A DNA stretch of 64,000 nucleotides, taken from Pseudoalteromonas umbrosa (GTDB lineage Bacteria > Pseudomonadota > Gammaproteobacteria > Enterobacterales > Alteromonadaceae). Every line of letters starts with the position of its first letter. Position 1 is the stretch's first letter. The notes under the pieces were generated by a model. It saw nothing but the letters and a program-made list of their open reading frames with translations. It searched no databases and was not told the DNA's origin. Positions 28,032 through 37,049 of this stretch are shown one piece after another. The position numbers and the translations under genes are program-made. The stretch covers positions 1,436,872 to 1,500,871 of the forward strand of contig NZ_JASJUU010000001.1 of NCBI RefSeq assembly GCF_030125375.1, given 5' to 3'.

Positions 28032-29582
28032 ATGAACTATATCAAAAAGTCTGTATATACAGGAATCGTCTTATCACAGTTAATTTTTTCTCCACTATGT
28101 CTAAGTGCACAGTTAACGCCAAAACAAATAGATGCACTTGTTGAAAAAGCAACAAACGAACTTAATGTGCCAGGAATTGCATTGGCAGTTGTAAAAAGTG
28201 GAGAAGTGGTCCATGCGAAAGGCTATGGCGTTCAATCTATTGAAAACAACACACCAGTAAACACGGGTACCCTATTTCAGGTCGCGTCAATTTCAAAATC
28301 ATTTGTAACTGCGGCATTGGCATTACTCGTAGATGAAAATAAACTCAGCTGGGACGATAAGGTCATTGATTATCTGCCGCACTTTCAAATGTATGATCCT
28401 TGGGTAACAAGAGAGTTTACTATTCGCGACTTGTTAACTCATCGCTCTGGTTTGCCTCTGGGAGCTGGGGACTTATTACAATGGCCTGATGCACAGGCAC
28501 ACGCAACGCCTGATGAAATCATCTCAGCATTAAAGTATTTAAAACCAACTAGTTCATTTCGTTCTGAATATTCCTATGTCAATTTAATGTATATTGTCGC
28601 CGAAGAAGTGATACGCGCAATCACCAAGATGCCTTGGGACGAATATGTCGAAAAAGCATTATTAACACCGCTACAAATGACTAACTGTGTAGCAAGCCCG
28701 ACTCGAATTAAAATACCAAGTAAACGTGCAATACCGCATATGGAAGTGGATGGTGAGCTCAAAACCACTTTTTTCAAAGATGATACCCAGATTAATTGTG
28801 ACATAGCAGGTATGGCAAAGTGGGCACAGCTATTTCTTTCCAAAGGAAAACTACCTGATGGGCAAAACTTGCTTTCTGAAAAACAACACGCAGAACTGTG
28901 GAAGCCTGTGACTTTAAAGAAAGTCTCTTATATTGATCAAAAATACGCGCAGACACATTTTCAAGCATATGGATTAGGTTGGAATTTGATGGACTTTCAT
29001 GGCCACCTCCATGTTTCTCATGGCGGTGCGGTACAAGGCATGACCTCGCATATCGCTTTTTTACCTGAAAAAGATGTTGCTGTTATTGCGCTTACAAATC
29101 AATGGTCACGAGCAGCTCAAGGTCTAACCGCAACTATCCTAGAACACTATATTGAAGCACAGCCCACAAATTACATTGATGTGTACATAGAAGGCAACAA
29201 ACGATACGAAGCCTACAAAAAACAGCAAAAGAAAACAGCAAAGCCTTTGCAACTGAGCACAACCAAACCGCCTATGGCACTGGTTCAATATGCCGGTACT
29301 TACAAGGATGATTGGTATGGCACAGTGGATGTCACAGTGACAGGCTCTGAGCTTAATATTAAGTTTTCTCGTGGTAATGCTTTAACTGGTGAGCTTGACC
29401 ATCTAGAAGGCAACCGATTTGTTGCAAAATGGCATGACCGAACACTGAATGCAGATGCGTTTGTTAACTTTGACGTCGACTTCGACGGTAAGGTTAGCGG
29501 ATTCAAAATGAAAGCTGTAAGTTCTAGCACTGATTTTTCTTATAACTTTCATGATTTAAACCTAAAAAAAGTGAGCAAGTAG
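28032..29582 (+). CDS. Secreted serine hydrolase, beta-lactamase/PBP4* family, with DUF3471
   Basis: The 516-residue product has a signal peptide (residues 1-26). Its class C beta-lactamase-type domain shows SISK (Ser86-Lys89), YVN (Tyr182-Asn184) and an HGGAVQGM segment replacing the KTG box. The C-terminal 100 residues (YAGTYKDDWYGTVDVTV...) match the DUF3471/lipocalin-like tail common in this group. Members are esterases, D-amino-acid peptidases or peptidoglycan hydrolases rather than true beta-lactamases. An AAAGGG site precedes the ATG. It is divergent from the LytTR regulator with a very short gap, so direct control by that regulator is plausible. Confidence 0.85.
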   Translation: MNYIKKSVYTGIVLSQLIFSPLCLSAQLTPKQIDALVEKATNELNVPGIALAVVKSGEVVHAKGYGVQSIENNTPVNTGTLFQVASISKSFVTAALALLVDENKLSWDDKVIDYLPHFQMYDPWVTREFTIRDLLTHRSGLPLGAGDLLQWPDAQAHATPDEIISALKYLKPTSSFRSEYSYVNLMYIVAEEVIRAITKMPWDEYVEKALLTPLQMTNCVASPTRIKIPSKRAIPHMEVDGELKTTFFKDDTQINCDIAGMAKWAQLFLSKGKLPDGQNLLSEKQHAELWKPVTLKKVSYIDQKYAQTHFQAYGLGWNLMDFHGHLHVSHGGAVQGMTSHIAFLPEKDVAVIALTNQWSRAAQGLTATILEHYIEAQPTNYIDVYIEGNKRYEAYKKQQKKTAKPLQLSTTKPPMALVQYAGTYKDDWYGTVDVTVTGSELNIKFSRGNALTGELDHLEGNRFVAKWHDRTLNADAFVNFDVDFDGKVSGFKMKAVSSSTDFSYNFHDLNLKKVSK

Positions 29583-29719
29583 CAGCAAGGCTTTGCGCTA
29601 TCTTTTAGACTCAAATGAGCCCACTTATCATTCAGCAACAGTGATATGGTGGTGGGCTCAACACAAAAAGCTTTTATACGCAGAGCTTGCGTATGACTGA
29701 GTCTATTCAGCTAATTGTC

Positions 29720-31720
29720 TTAACTGGTGTACTTAAACCCTATCCCATTCCATACCCAAAAAACATATAAAAAGCTTATACAGCTCAGCGTGAAAATCGA
29801 ATAGAGAAGCTTGTGCATCCACCCTAGTTCTGCCATACGCCAAATAAATGCCAGTCCAACCACCTTAACTAACGTAGTAACACTAACGATTAATACCAAG
29901 CAAAGTAAAAACTTCACTTCAAGTGTCGGGAAATTTAATAAGAAATTATATTCGTCCAACACCAAACCGGAATTCATGAAAATAAAGCCAGTCACGGTAA
30001 GCAATATCAAACCCGCAGAGATACAAGCTGTATTTTCGAATATACTGAGGTGCTTCACTCGGCTCTTTCGATTACCTGTGGTTATTAACGTAGACAGAGC
30101 AAATAATGAAGTAAACATCAAAACAAAATAAAAGAAAAACGGGCTTTGCGACAAGCTCATCTTTTCATAGTCACCAGACCACATACTTGCGGAGAAGCGT
30201 GCTATTTTTCCTGAGCTATCTGGATAAAAATAAAAAATAGAACCGTGATAAGACTCTGCTTGAAATACATTTTCTTGGAGTCGTTTAAGTTTAAATGACA
30301 CATTGCTTCCCAAACGACGCATTTTCAAATCACCCTGTGCATCGAGTGAAATTGTCACTGAACTATCCAAAGCAGCCATTTTTTCTAACTGAGTGTAAGA
30401 GCGGCGGGTACTCAACCAAGATCCGGTATATTCCTCTAACTTACGCGTGGCAACAGGCACTGACAGAAACTGGCTATAGGCACCAGCCGCAGTTGATTCA
30501 ACTAACTTTAACGGTTTACTTTGATAGTACTTATTTAGAATAACCTTAGGTAAAGAGTCTGCTAAATGAGCGGCTCCGCCAACCACATTACTCGCGATAA
30601 AAATACCCAACTGTAACTCGGGGTAAATTACCATATTAGATGAGAACGTGAGCGTAGCCCCCGAATGATGGTAGTAATGATGCCCTCTAAAGTGACCTTC
30701 AAACATACCATGAACGACATCTGCAGCGAGCGTTCTATCGTCATAAAGCCTGTGCTTCATGCTTTCGTTGGTTAATGGCGAGACTAGTTGATTGTTTTCA
30801 CGCATCAGGGCACGCATATACAGTGCCATATCATGTGCAGTTGAAGAGACCGCTCCGGCACCGCCAATGTGCCCTAGAAATTCAAACGGCTTTGCCAAAT
30901 TTCGTCCAACAGTGTCTTTGAAATACCCCGTTGCCAGCTGTTGCCGCAGAGTGTCATTCATATTGGCAGCACCATAGCTGCTACCAAGCGGTTCACGTAG
31001 CGTGGTATTTTTCATAGTTAGAGGAGCAAACATGTTCTGCTTCATATAGGAGGCCAAATCCATACCCGATTTTTGCTCTATCAAGTGCCCCAACAAACCA
31101 AACCCATAATTTGAATAAGACATGTTGTAACCAACAGGCCAAATTCTTTTTGGCATGTATTTAGCCAGATATTGAGGTGTACTTAGCATGTGTTCAGGCC
31201 GGTCGCTGATTAAATGACCTGCGTCCGCTTCTTCAAAGCCAGCTCGGTGGCTGAGTAAAGCAGCAATAGTTATTGGCGCTTCAAATGTATTTGGAATTTT
31301 GAACTCAGTTAGATATTCATTAATATCAACATCAAGAGCAAGCTTACCCTGCTCTACCAATTGCATAACCGCAATAGCGGTCATCGTTTTAGTAACTGAC
31401 CCTATACGGAACAAGGTCGTATGGGGGTCAACTTTCTTTTGACTACTCACATCAGCATAACCATAGCCTTTGAGCATTACTACGTCGTCACCTTTAACAA
31501 TGGCAAGGCTGACACCTGGTATTGAATGCTGTGCCATGCCCCGCTCTATCAAAGAGTCGACATACTGCTCTAACCCGATTAGCGCTTGCGTCTCCATTGT
31601 TTTGCCTCCGCCATCAATAGATGTATTGGCATTTGCACTTTGAGCAGCAAAAAGGCTAGTGACAAAAAGTAGAAACAGAAAAGTGGCAGTAGATAACGAA
31701 ATAGCTTTTTGTGTCTTCAT
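29720..31720 (-). CDS. Serine hydrolase (beta-lactamase family) with C-terminal membrane domain
   Basis: Starting at the ATG at 31720, which has AAGG seven bases upstream (an in-frame ATG at 31753 lacks this), the product is 666 residues. A signal peptide (1-29) precedes the class C-type domain: SVTK (Ser108-Lys111), YSN in MSYSNYGFG, and HSG in HHSGATLTF. Downstream is a beta-rich linker, then four hydrophobic helices in the last 150 residues, so the enzyme is anchored in the inner membrane with its catalytic domain outside. This enzyme-plus-membrane-domain layout resembles FmtA/PBP4*-like proteins with DUF-type tails. Substrate unknown. Confidence 0.82.
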   Translation of the reverse strand: MKTQKAISLSTATFLFLLFVTSLFAAQSANANTSIDGGGKTMETQALIGLEQYVDSLIERGMAQHSIPGVSLAIVKGDDVVMLKGYGYADVSSQKKVDPHTTLFRIGSVTKTMTAIAVMQLVEQGKLALDVDINEYLTEFKIPNTFEAPITIAALLSHRAGFEEADAGHLISDRPEHMLSTPQYLAKYMPKRIWPVGYNMSYSNYGFGLLGHLIEQKSGMDLASYMKQNMFAPLTMKNTTLREPLGSSYGAANMNDTLRQQLATGYFKDTVGRNLAKPFEFLGHIGGAGAVSSTAHDMALYMRALMRENNQLVSPLTNESMKHRLYDDRTLAADVVHGMFEGHFRGHHYYHHSGATLTFSSNMVIYPELQLGIFIASNVVGGAAHLADSLPKVILNKYYQSKPLKLVESTAAGAYSQFLSVPVATRKLEEYTGSWLSTRRSYTQLEKMAALDSSVTISLDAQGDLKMRRLGSNVSFKLKRLQENVFQAESYHGSIFYFYPDSSGKIARFSASMWSGDYEKMSLSQSPFFFYFVLMFTSLFALSTLITTGNRKSRVKHLSIFENTACISAGLILLTVTGFIFMNSGLVLDEYNFLLNFPTLEVKFLLCLVLIVSVTTLVKVVGLAFIWRMAELGWMHKLLYSIFTLSCISFLYVFWVWNGIGFKYTS

Positions 31721-31753
31721 GTAGCAACCTTGCTTGTTTATCATTTTACTCAA

Positions 31754-32400
31754 AAATAGTGACCACTATATCCAAATGATAAAAGCAGTTCGTAACACTC
31801 ATGGCGACAGTGTATATTCATATCGCCAACATAAGAATACCTACTCTGATATAAACACTGTAACTGAGCATTATGTACTAGACGTTTACAAAAACGCTTT
31901 GTAGAAGTGCTTTTTGTTAATCAACGCGCCCATCTTACATAATGTAAAAAATGCTCTTAAGTGCGCCAAGTAATTTTTCAATGGAAACCGACGGCTACTA
32001 ACTCGTGATTTTTTTGGTATTTTTCATCACACATTTAATAGTAGCCAAGGAAATAATAATCTGTCCCTTAGGTTGTAACGCCTTTAATTACAGCTAACAC
32101 CCTAAAATAGAAGGGTGCAGTTGAAAAAGGTAAAACTCGAATCCCCTCCCAAACAGAGCACTGGATAACTATGAGGTATAACTCTATGGTTTTGCTCTTT
32201 TATAAAATATATAAATTTATTCATGTTAGAGCACAAATGTTAGGTGAAGTTACAATCCTACCTTGATTATCAAAAACTCAGACATAAATATACACTCAAT
32301 ATTCGATCTTAAATTCAATCGAACAGTACTTGTGCCATCTTCGCTATGATCTTTTTAAATAAGCACAGCAGGAATACATATCTACTTTCCAAGGAATATT
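31754..32400. other. Divergent intergenic region
   Basis: No gene was seen in these 650 bases. A small hairpin (CACCC and GGGTG arms, about 32099-32116) and a tRNA-arm-like word (ctcgaatccc, near 32137) occur, but neither supports an RNA gene. Confidence 0.4.
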
Positions 32401-33135
32401 ATGGATAACGCGCTAAACTTCATAAAAAAATCTAATCACGTCTTATTCTTTTTGGCGGTGACACTTTTTATAGTCGTCATTTCCATCGAGTTTATTTCAG
32501 ATTTCTTCGACCACAGATATGAACCACCTAAAATTGCACTCGTCGATAACAGTGATACTCAAGAGCAAATTAAACAAACACAGTACACAAAAGAGTATTC
32601 AACAAAGTTAAGAGATGTGTACATTTTTGAGTTGATCTCCAAAGAAATTGATATTACTCAACATCATAACAGTGAGATTTATTCTATGTTTACAGGCTCA
32701 AAAGTGTCGCATGACTTATATAACGGACACTTCTTATCCAGAAACGCCGTTAACTTGATGTTTGTAAGAGAAAATAGCAAACCACATATGTTATTGAGAA
32801 AAGACGGACTACTACTTGAGTTTTCAAAGGCAAGGTTTTCATCAAGTGAAGAGAACCACTTATTAAATAAAAACATTTACCGGATCATTAATGAAGACAC
32901 TAATCGAAATGGGTATCTTGACCATGAAGATTCAGCCAAGTTATTTACCTCAACCTTTGATGGCAAAGACTTAAGCCTAATATTGGAAGACGTCGGATCA
33001 TTTAGAACAATTGAAAACAATAAGTTGCTTATATCGCAAGAAGGCCAATCTCCCCAGTTTTATACTTTTGATTTGACCAGCTCAACCTTGCTGGCCTTGG
33101 ATACATCAATCAAAACATCCCGAGAAAAACTTTAA
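32401..33135 (+). CDS. Membrane-anchored hypothetical protein with EF-hand-like loop
   Basis: The 244-residue product has an N-terminal transmembrane anchor (about residues 13-33) and an exported domain of about 200 residues. Within it DTNRNGYLDHED (about residues 163-174) matches an EF-hand or dockerin calcium-binding loop, with Asp instead of Glu at position 12. The rest (RDGLLLEF, TFDGKDLSLIL, FYTFDLTSSTLLAL) reads like propeller-type strands. No family was recognised. CAAGGAA precedes the ATG. It is a single gene between two divergent hydrolase genes. Confidence 0.65.
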   Translation: MDNALNFIKKSNHVLFFLAVTLFIVVISIEFISDFFDHRYEPPKIALVDNSDTQEQIKQTQYTKEYSTKLRDVYIFELISKEIDITQHHNSEIYSMFTGSKVSHDLYNGHFLSRNAVNLMFVRENSKPHMLLRKDGLLLEFSKARFSSSEENHLLNKNIYRIINEDTNRNGYLDHEDSAKLFTSTFDGKDLSLILEDVGSFRTIENNKLLISQEGQSPQFYTFDLTSSTLLALDTSIKTSREKL

Positions 33136-33253
33136 AATCTAATTGGTGTAGACATAAAACCAAATTGCATTGCTAGCAAGTACATTTAAAGAGTTGCTTA
33201 ACACCAAGCATTAAAGAACAAGCCGTCGTTAATCGTTAGAGCTTAAGTCATAG

Positions 33254-33658
33254 CTAAACACCCAAAAGTGGTAAATGCTTCCTCTGCTGATAGGTAAGCG
33301 CCAATTCTAAACAATGTTTGATGATACTTTTTGGCAAGGGCTCAGTTAAAGGTAACACTATCGCTCTATTACCATTAAATTCGAGCGCTTCACTATATAG
33401 CTCTCGAAAGGTATCAACCAACTTTGTTTGGCAATGAAAGTACAGAAAGTAATTATTAGGAGTCTTCGGCTTCCAATCGATTCTTACCGGACTACCTAAT
33501 GCTACTTTATAGCTTGGCTCTCCCCACTTAAGAGACTCTTCAACATCACCCAAATCAAGTTCATGGGCAACTTGAAAAATTACCTCTCGAAGTAATTCAA
33601 GCCGGTCTCGTACATGCTCTGGGTAATGCTGCCAGCATGCTTTAACCGCCCTATCCAT
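33254..33658 (-). CDS. DUF1801 domain protein (YdhG-like)
   Basis: The 134-residue soluble protein shows the DUF1801 pattern: an N-terminal helix RDRLELLREVIFQVA, then ESLKWGEPSYKVA, DWKPKTPNNYFLYFHC and a C-terminal LPKSIIKHCLELALTY. The family has a frataxin-like fold of unknown biochemical role. GGAGTA lies upstream of the ATG. It stands alone; no operon partner is evident. Confidence 0.8.
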   Translation of the reverse strand: MDRAVKACWQHYPEHVRDRLELLREVIFQVAHELDLGDVEESLKWGEPSYKVALGSPVRIDWKPKTPNNYFLYFHCQTKLVDTFRELYSEALEFNGNRAIVLPLTEPLPKSIIKHCLELALTYQQRKHLPLLGV

Positions 33659-33976
33659 TTTTATACTCCACTTTTACCTCAATTCATCTAAACTACAAAA
33701 CTTAAGCCTCAAAACAAACAGATAATCAGCATAAACGCTTTGAAAAAACCGAGTTTCACTTAACCTAACTGCAATCAAAAAAACTCAAATTATTGATATA
33801 TATAAATATAATTCCAATCATCAAGTTGTAATCTAAAAATCATAGAGAGTTCAAGCCCATCTTTGTTATTTCGTTATAGTAATTAGCAGCAGATGAACTG
33901 GTTTGAATAATAACGAACGTAAATCACCTCAATCCAGTTTAAATAATAATTATCAACAAGGTAACAAGGATAAATA

Positions 33977-35191
33977 ATGATTATAAAATGCGCAGTGAAA
34001 AGCTTACTCACCATTGCTGTCTTATCCAGCTATAGCGGCCTTACTTCAGCAAACAGTAAGGAAAATATACACATAGCGCCTGAAGTTGCAAAAGCCGATG
34101 CACATATCGGGTATTCAGAAATTCCCTATCTTGATAAAGCATTTATTGATACATCTCCAAAAGATAAACAGGACGGCATCCCTGTTGGTAAACTAGGAAA
34201 TTATGGTGGTAATAAAAAAATGCTCATGCAGTTTGCAAATGACCTTGCAGCATATAAACATGGCCATTACGACAGTCTCTTGATCTCACATAAGGGGAAG
34301 CTTGTTTTAGAATCCTATTATGCAAAAGGACGAGCTAATCTTCCCCATTATCAAGCTTCAGCAACAAAAACCTACACGGGCTTAGCACTTGGTCGAGCTA
34401 TCCAATTAGGTTACCTCTCCATGGAGGATTTAGACAAGCCAATCACAAGTTTCCTTACTGAGTTAAACTTAGATAAATCCGTTAAAAAAAGCGCGAATAA
34501 AATAACCTTACGTCACGCATTAACTATGACTTCAGGTATTCGAACTAGTGATGCGCAAAGAGCAAAGATTGATCAATTACCAAATCAATTAATGGGACAA
34601 GGAGAAATTAAAACATTACTCGAACACAGTTCACCCATCACTTCAGACAGTCAAACATTCAAGTACGGCTATGGCCCGCTCTTGGTCATGCATGTACTTG
34701 AAGCATCTGTACCTGGATCAGCAAAAGATTTTATCAAAAAAGAGTTACTCAATAAAATGGGGATCAATAATTTTAGATGGCGAACAAACGGAGCATCAGG
34801 CCTGCCTGAAGCGGGTTGGCGCACCAGTATGACATCTAGAGATATGGTCAAATGGGGCACTCTTGCCATGAATAAAGGAAAGTGGCAAGGCGAGCAAATT
34901 ATACCTGAGAAGTTTATTACTGATGGTATGAGCAGGCTTGTTATGACTGGTGATGATGAGGTGCATTGGGGGGGTAAAGATGTATCTAAGCAAGGATATG
35001 GCTATTTTTGGTGGGGGGTCAACTTGAATGTTGGAGAAAAAAGCTATGTGGGTATTTCAGCTCAAGGCGGGAATGGCCAACTCATTATGATAGTTGAAGA
35101 ACTAGATTTGCTGATAGTACATACGGCAAATGATAACAGCATTCCTTTCCAACAAATAATCGCTGAGCACATTCTGCCCGCATTTATTTAA
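33977..35191 (+). CDS. Secreted serine hydrolase, class C beta-lactamase fold
   Basis: The 404-residue product has a signal peptide (about residues 1-25) and a class C-type domain with SATK (Ser128-Lys131), YGYG around residue 231 as the Tyr motif, and SAQGGNGQ near residue 364 in place of KTG. This variant is like 6-aminohexanoate-dimer hydrolase and related esterases/amidases of marine bacteria. An AAGGATAAATA site precedes the ATG, and a strong terminator follows. It is the third beta-lactamase-fold hydrolase within 7 kb; the three are not close in sequence, so they are not recent duplicates. Confidence 0.83.
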   Translation: MIIKCAVKSLLTIAVLSSYSGLTSANSKENIHIAPEVAKADAHIGYSEIPYLDKAFIDTSPKDKQDGIPVGKLGNYGGNKKMLMQFANDLAAYKHGHYDSLLISHKGKLVLESYYAKGRANLPHYQASATKTYTGLALGRAIQLGYLSMEDLDKPITSFLTELNLDKSVKKSANKITLRHALTMTSGIRTSDAQRAKIDQLPNQLMGQGEIKTLLEHSSPITSDSQTFKYGYGPLLVMHVLEASVPGSAKDFIKKELLNKMGINNFRWRTNGASGLPEAGWRTSMTSRDMVKWGTLAMNKGKWQGEQIIPEKFITDGMSRLVMTGDDEVHWGGKDVSKQGYGYFWWGVNLNVGEKSYVGISAQGGNGQLIMIVEELDLLIVHTANDNSIPFQQIIAEHILPAFI

Positions 35192-35231
35192 AAACAGAGC
35201 CGAATAAGGCTGCGCAGAGATAACGTTATTC

Positions 35232-35277
35232 AAAAGAGTTGGCACAATACTAAGTTCAAAAGTCGCCAGCTCTTTTA
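35232..35277 (+). terminator. Terminator of the serine hydrolase gene
   Basis: Arms AAAAGAGTTGGC and GCCAGCTCTTTT flank a loop of about 20 bases and end in T-rich sequence, 40 bases past the stop codon. Confidence 0.75.
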
Positions 35278-35498
35278 TACATAATTTATATACGTCTTAA
35301 GCTTAGGAAAGTACATTGCCACTTTTTACAGCTAAAGCAAGGTACATTAAGAGTTCAGCGAAAAAACAACATGTTAGATATGCAAATACAAATACGTAAT
35401 GAAATACTCATTAAACTTCCGACTTTTTAAACTTAACAGTATGGTCCAAATAGTATTTTCATGTTTTCCTTACTATTGGAAAAAATAAGCCATGCCAA

Positions 35499-35521
35499 TA
35501 AAGAACGCCAGTAACGGCGCC
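35499..35521 (-). terminator. Terminator of the VOC/AraC pair
   Basis: A GC-rich hairpin (CGCC-GTTACT-GGCG) followed by TTCTTTATT on the minus strand lies about 15 bases past the stop at 35537. Confidence 0.65.
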
Positions 35522-35536
35522 CTCATTAGATTTCAC

Positions 35537-35944
35537 TCAACGTTGGACCAGACTAAACCAGTTCCCAGAGTTATCTACAGCTAAGGCCTCAATGCCATAC
35601 AGCTGCTCTGTTGGCGGTTGGATAAACTCGACGCCATTAGCAATAAGTTCATCATATGTTTTATGGCAGTTTTCTGTTTCAAAAACACCCGCCCCAAATG
35701 CTCCTTCTGCAATTAGACTGCGTATTTTATCTGCCGCATCTTTACTAAACATTGGCCCTTCTTTGGGCTCAGCTAACACTAATTGGAGCTGCGGCTTAGA
35801 TTTTGGGTGCACTGTCAACCATCGAAAGCCCCCCTCCACCTTCATATCATCCCCTACTTCAAAGCCAAGTTTATTTTTATAAAAATCAAGCGCATCATCT
35901 TGATTGAGTACATAAATTGTTGCGTGTGCTATGGATGTGATCAT
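35537..35944 (-). CDS. VOC superfamily (glyoxalase/dioxygenase-like) protein
   Basis: The 135-residue product has paired beta-alpha-beta-beta-beta modules of the vicinal oxygen chelate fold. HATIYVLNQDDALDFYKNKLGFEVGDD opens the first module and YGIEALAVDNSGNWFSLVQ closes the second. Possible metal ligands are His6 and a C-terminal Glu. Members include glyoxalases, fosfomycin or bleomycin resistance proteins and many uncharacterised enzymes; the substrate is unknown. It is 72 bases downstream of an AraC-type gene on the same strand, a pairing seen in many gammaproteobacteria, so the regulator probably controls it. Confidence 0.85.
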   Translation of the reverse strand: MITSIAHATIYVLNQDDALDFYKNKLGFEVGDDMKVEGGFRWLTVHPKSKPQLQLVLAEPKEGPMFSKDAADKIRSLIAEGAFGAGVFETENCHKTYDELIANGVEFIQPPTEQLYGIEALAVDNSGNWFSLVQR

Positions 35945-36016
35945 CTATATATTCCCTATTTGTTAAATCATCTTCATCTTACAAAAATAATTAACAGAGT
36001 ATTTCTTCAATCTTGC

Positions 36017-36436
36017 TCATTTCACCAATTTACCCAAAAAATGGTATGCATAACACGCAGGTATCGCTTGAGAGGGAAAACAATATGCTTCTGCTGATAA
36101 AGCCCACAGCTTGCGACGATATGAAGTCGGCGTTAGACCAACTTGCTTAACAAATAAAGAGGAAAAGCTACCAAGGCTTGTATAACCTACTTTTTCACAA
36201 ACCTCAGAAACACTGCATTGCTCCGTAATGAGCATTTTCTTCGCTTGTTCGACCCTAAGCCGTATCAAGTATTCATTTGGTGTTTCACCATAGGTATCCT
36301 TAAAAACACGCAAGAAATGGTATGGTGACATACATGAGTGTTTTGCAATAACAGATAAACTAAGCGTTTCATGATAATTATCTACTATAAAATCCCTACA
36401 AGCGTCTAGCCTTTTGTATTTGTTGTTAGTCACCAT
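36017..36436 (-). CDS. Short AraC family transcriptional regulator
   Basis: The 139-residue protein is little more than an AraC DNA-binding domain with its two helix-turn-helix units (LSVIAKHSCMSPYHFLRVFKD and VSEVCEKVGYTSLGSFSSLF), plus a C-terminal tail of about 35 residues. It lacks the usual N-terminal ligand-binding domain. AAAGGATATGTT precedes the ATG. It probably regulates itself and the VOC protein immediately downstream, as stand-alone AraC domains often do. The ligand or signal is unknown. Confidence 0.85.
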   Translation of the reverse strand: MVTNNKYKRLDACRDFIVDNYHETLSLSVIAKHSCMSPYHFLRVFKDTYGETPNEYLIRLRVEQAKKMLITEQCSVSEVCEKVGYTSLGSFSSLFVKQVGLTPTSYRRKLWALSAEAYCFPSQAIPACYAYHFLGKLVK

Positions 36437-37049
36437 AACATATCCTTTTATTAGAGTAGCTTAATCACATCGTTAAAAAAGTCTCAAAAATAACAATTCC
36501 TCTTCGTTGACGTTCTAGTCGCAGAGAGGCTTAAGCTAAGTTTCGCCAACCAGTAAAGTCTAGATATACATCTATCGAATGTGAAAAGCCCAGCACTTCC
36601 CACTCTGGACAATTAAAACTACAGATGCATTTTTAACCAAGTATTTTCCGTCTCACCATGGTTCGTTAAAGCATCATACCACTGTATCTCAAACGGAAGG
36701 GTCTTGTTATAAAACAAAAGATTCGATTTTAAACTGAACCATAAAAAGGAGCACAAAAGATACTGATCCTTTGCATTAATTAGCAAAAGCAATGCAACAA
36801 GTTTGTAGCATTGCTTACAGGGCTGACTGACAAACACTCCAGTAGTTCAAATAACCAACAACTCACTTAAAAGATAAAATTCTCTAGCATACAAAGGGTT
36901 AACATTAATTTTATTATCAATTATAAGCTTTAGTACATTTACTCTGTAGTTTTTTTATGTACACGATTACAATAGCGGCAAATTCATTGCCCGCACATTC
37001 AGAGCCTGTGCAGTTTGGCAATCTATAGAAAAACATCTGGAGTACCCAA
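36437..37049. other. Divergent intergenic region
   Basis: About 610 bases lie between the AraC gene and the LRR lipoprotein gene. No convincing gene was found; a 72-codon open frame at 36619-36837 has no ribosome binding site or recognisable features. Confidence 0.45.

Noticed and set aside
32130..32160. tRNA T-arm-like word (ctcgaatcccc)
   Set aside because: No acceptor, anticodon or D arm could be found around it, so it is not a tRNA gene.
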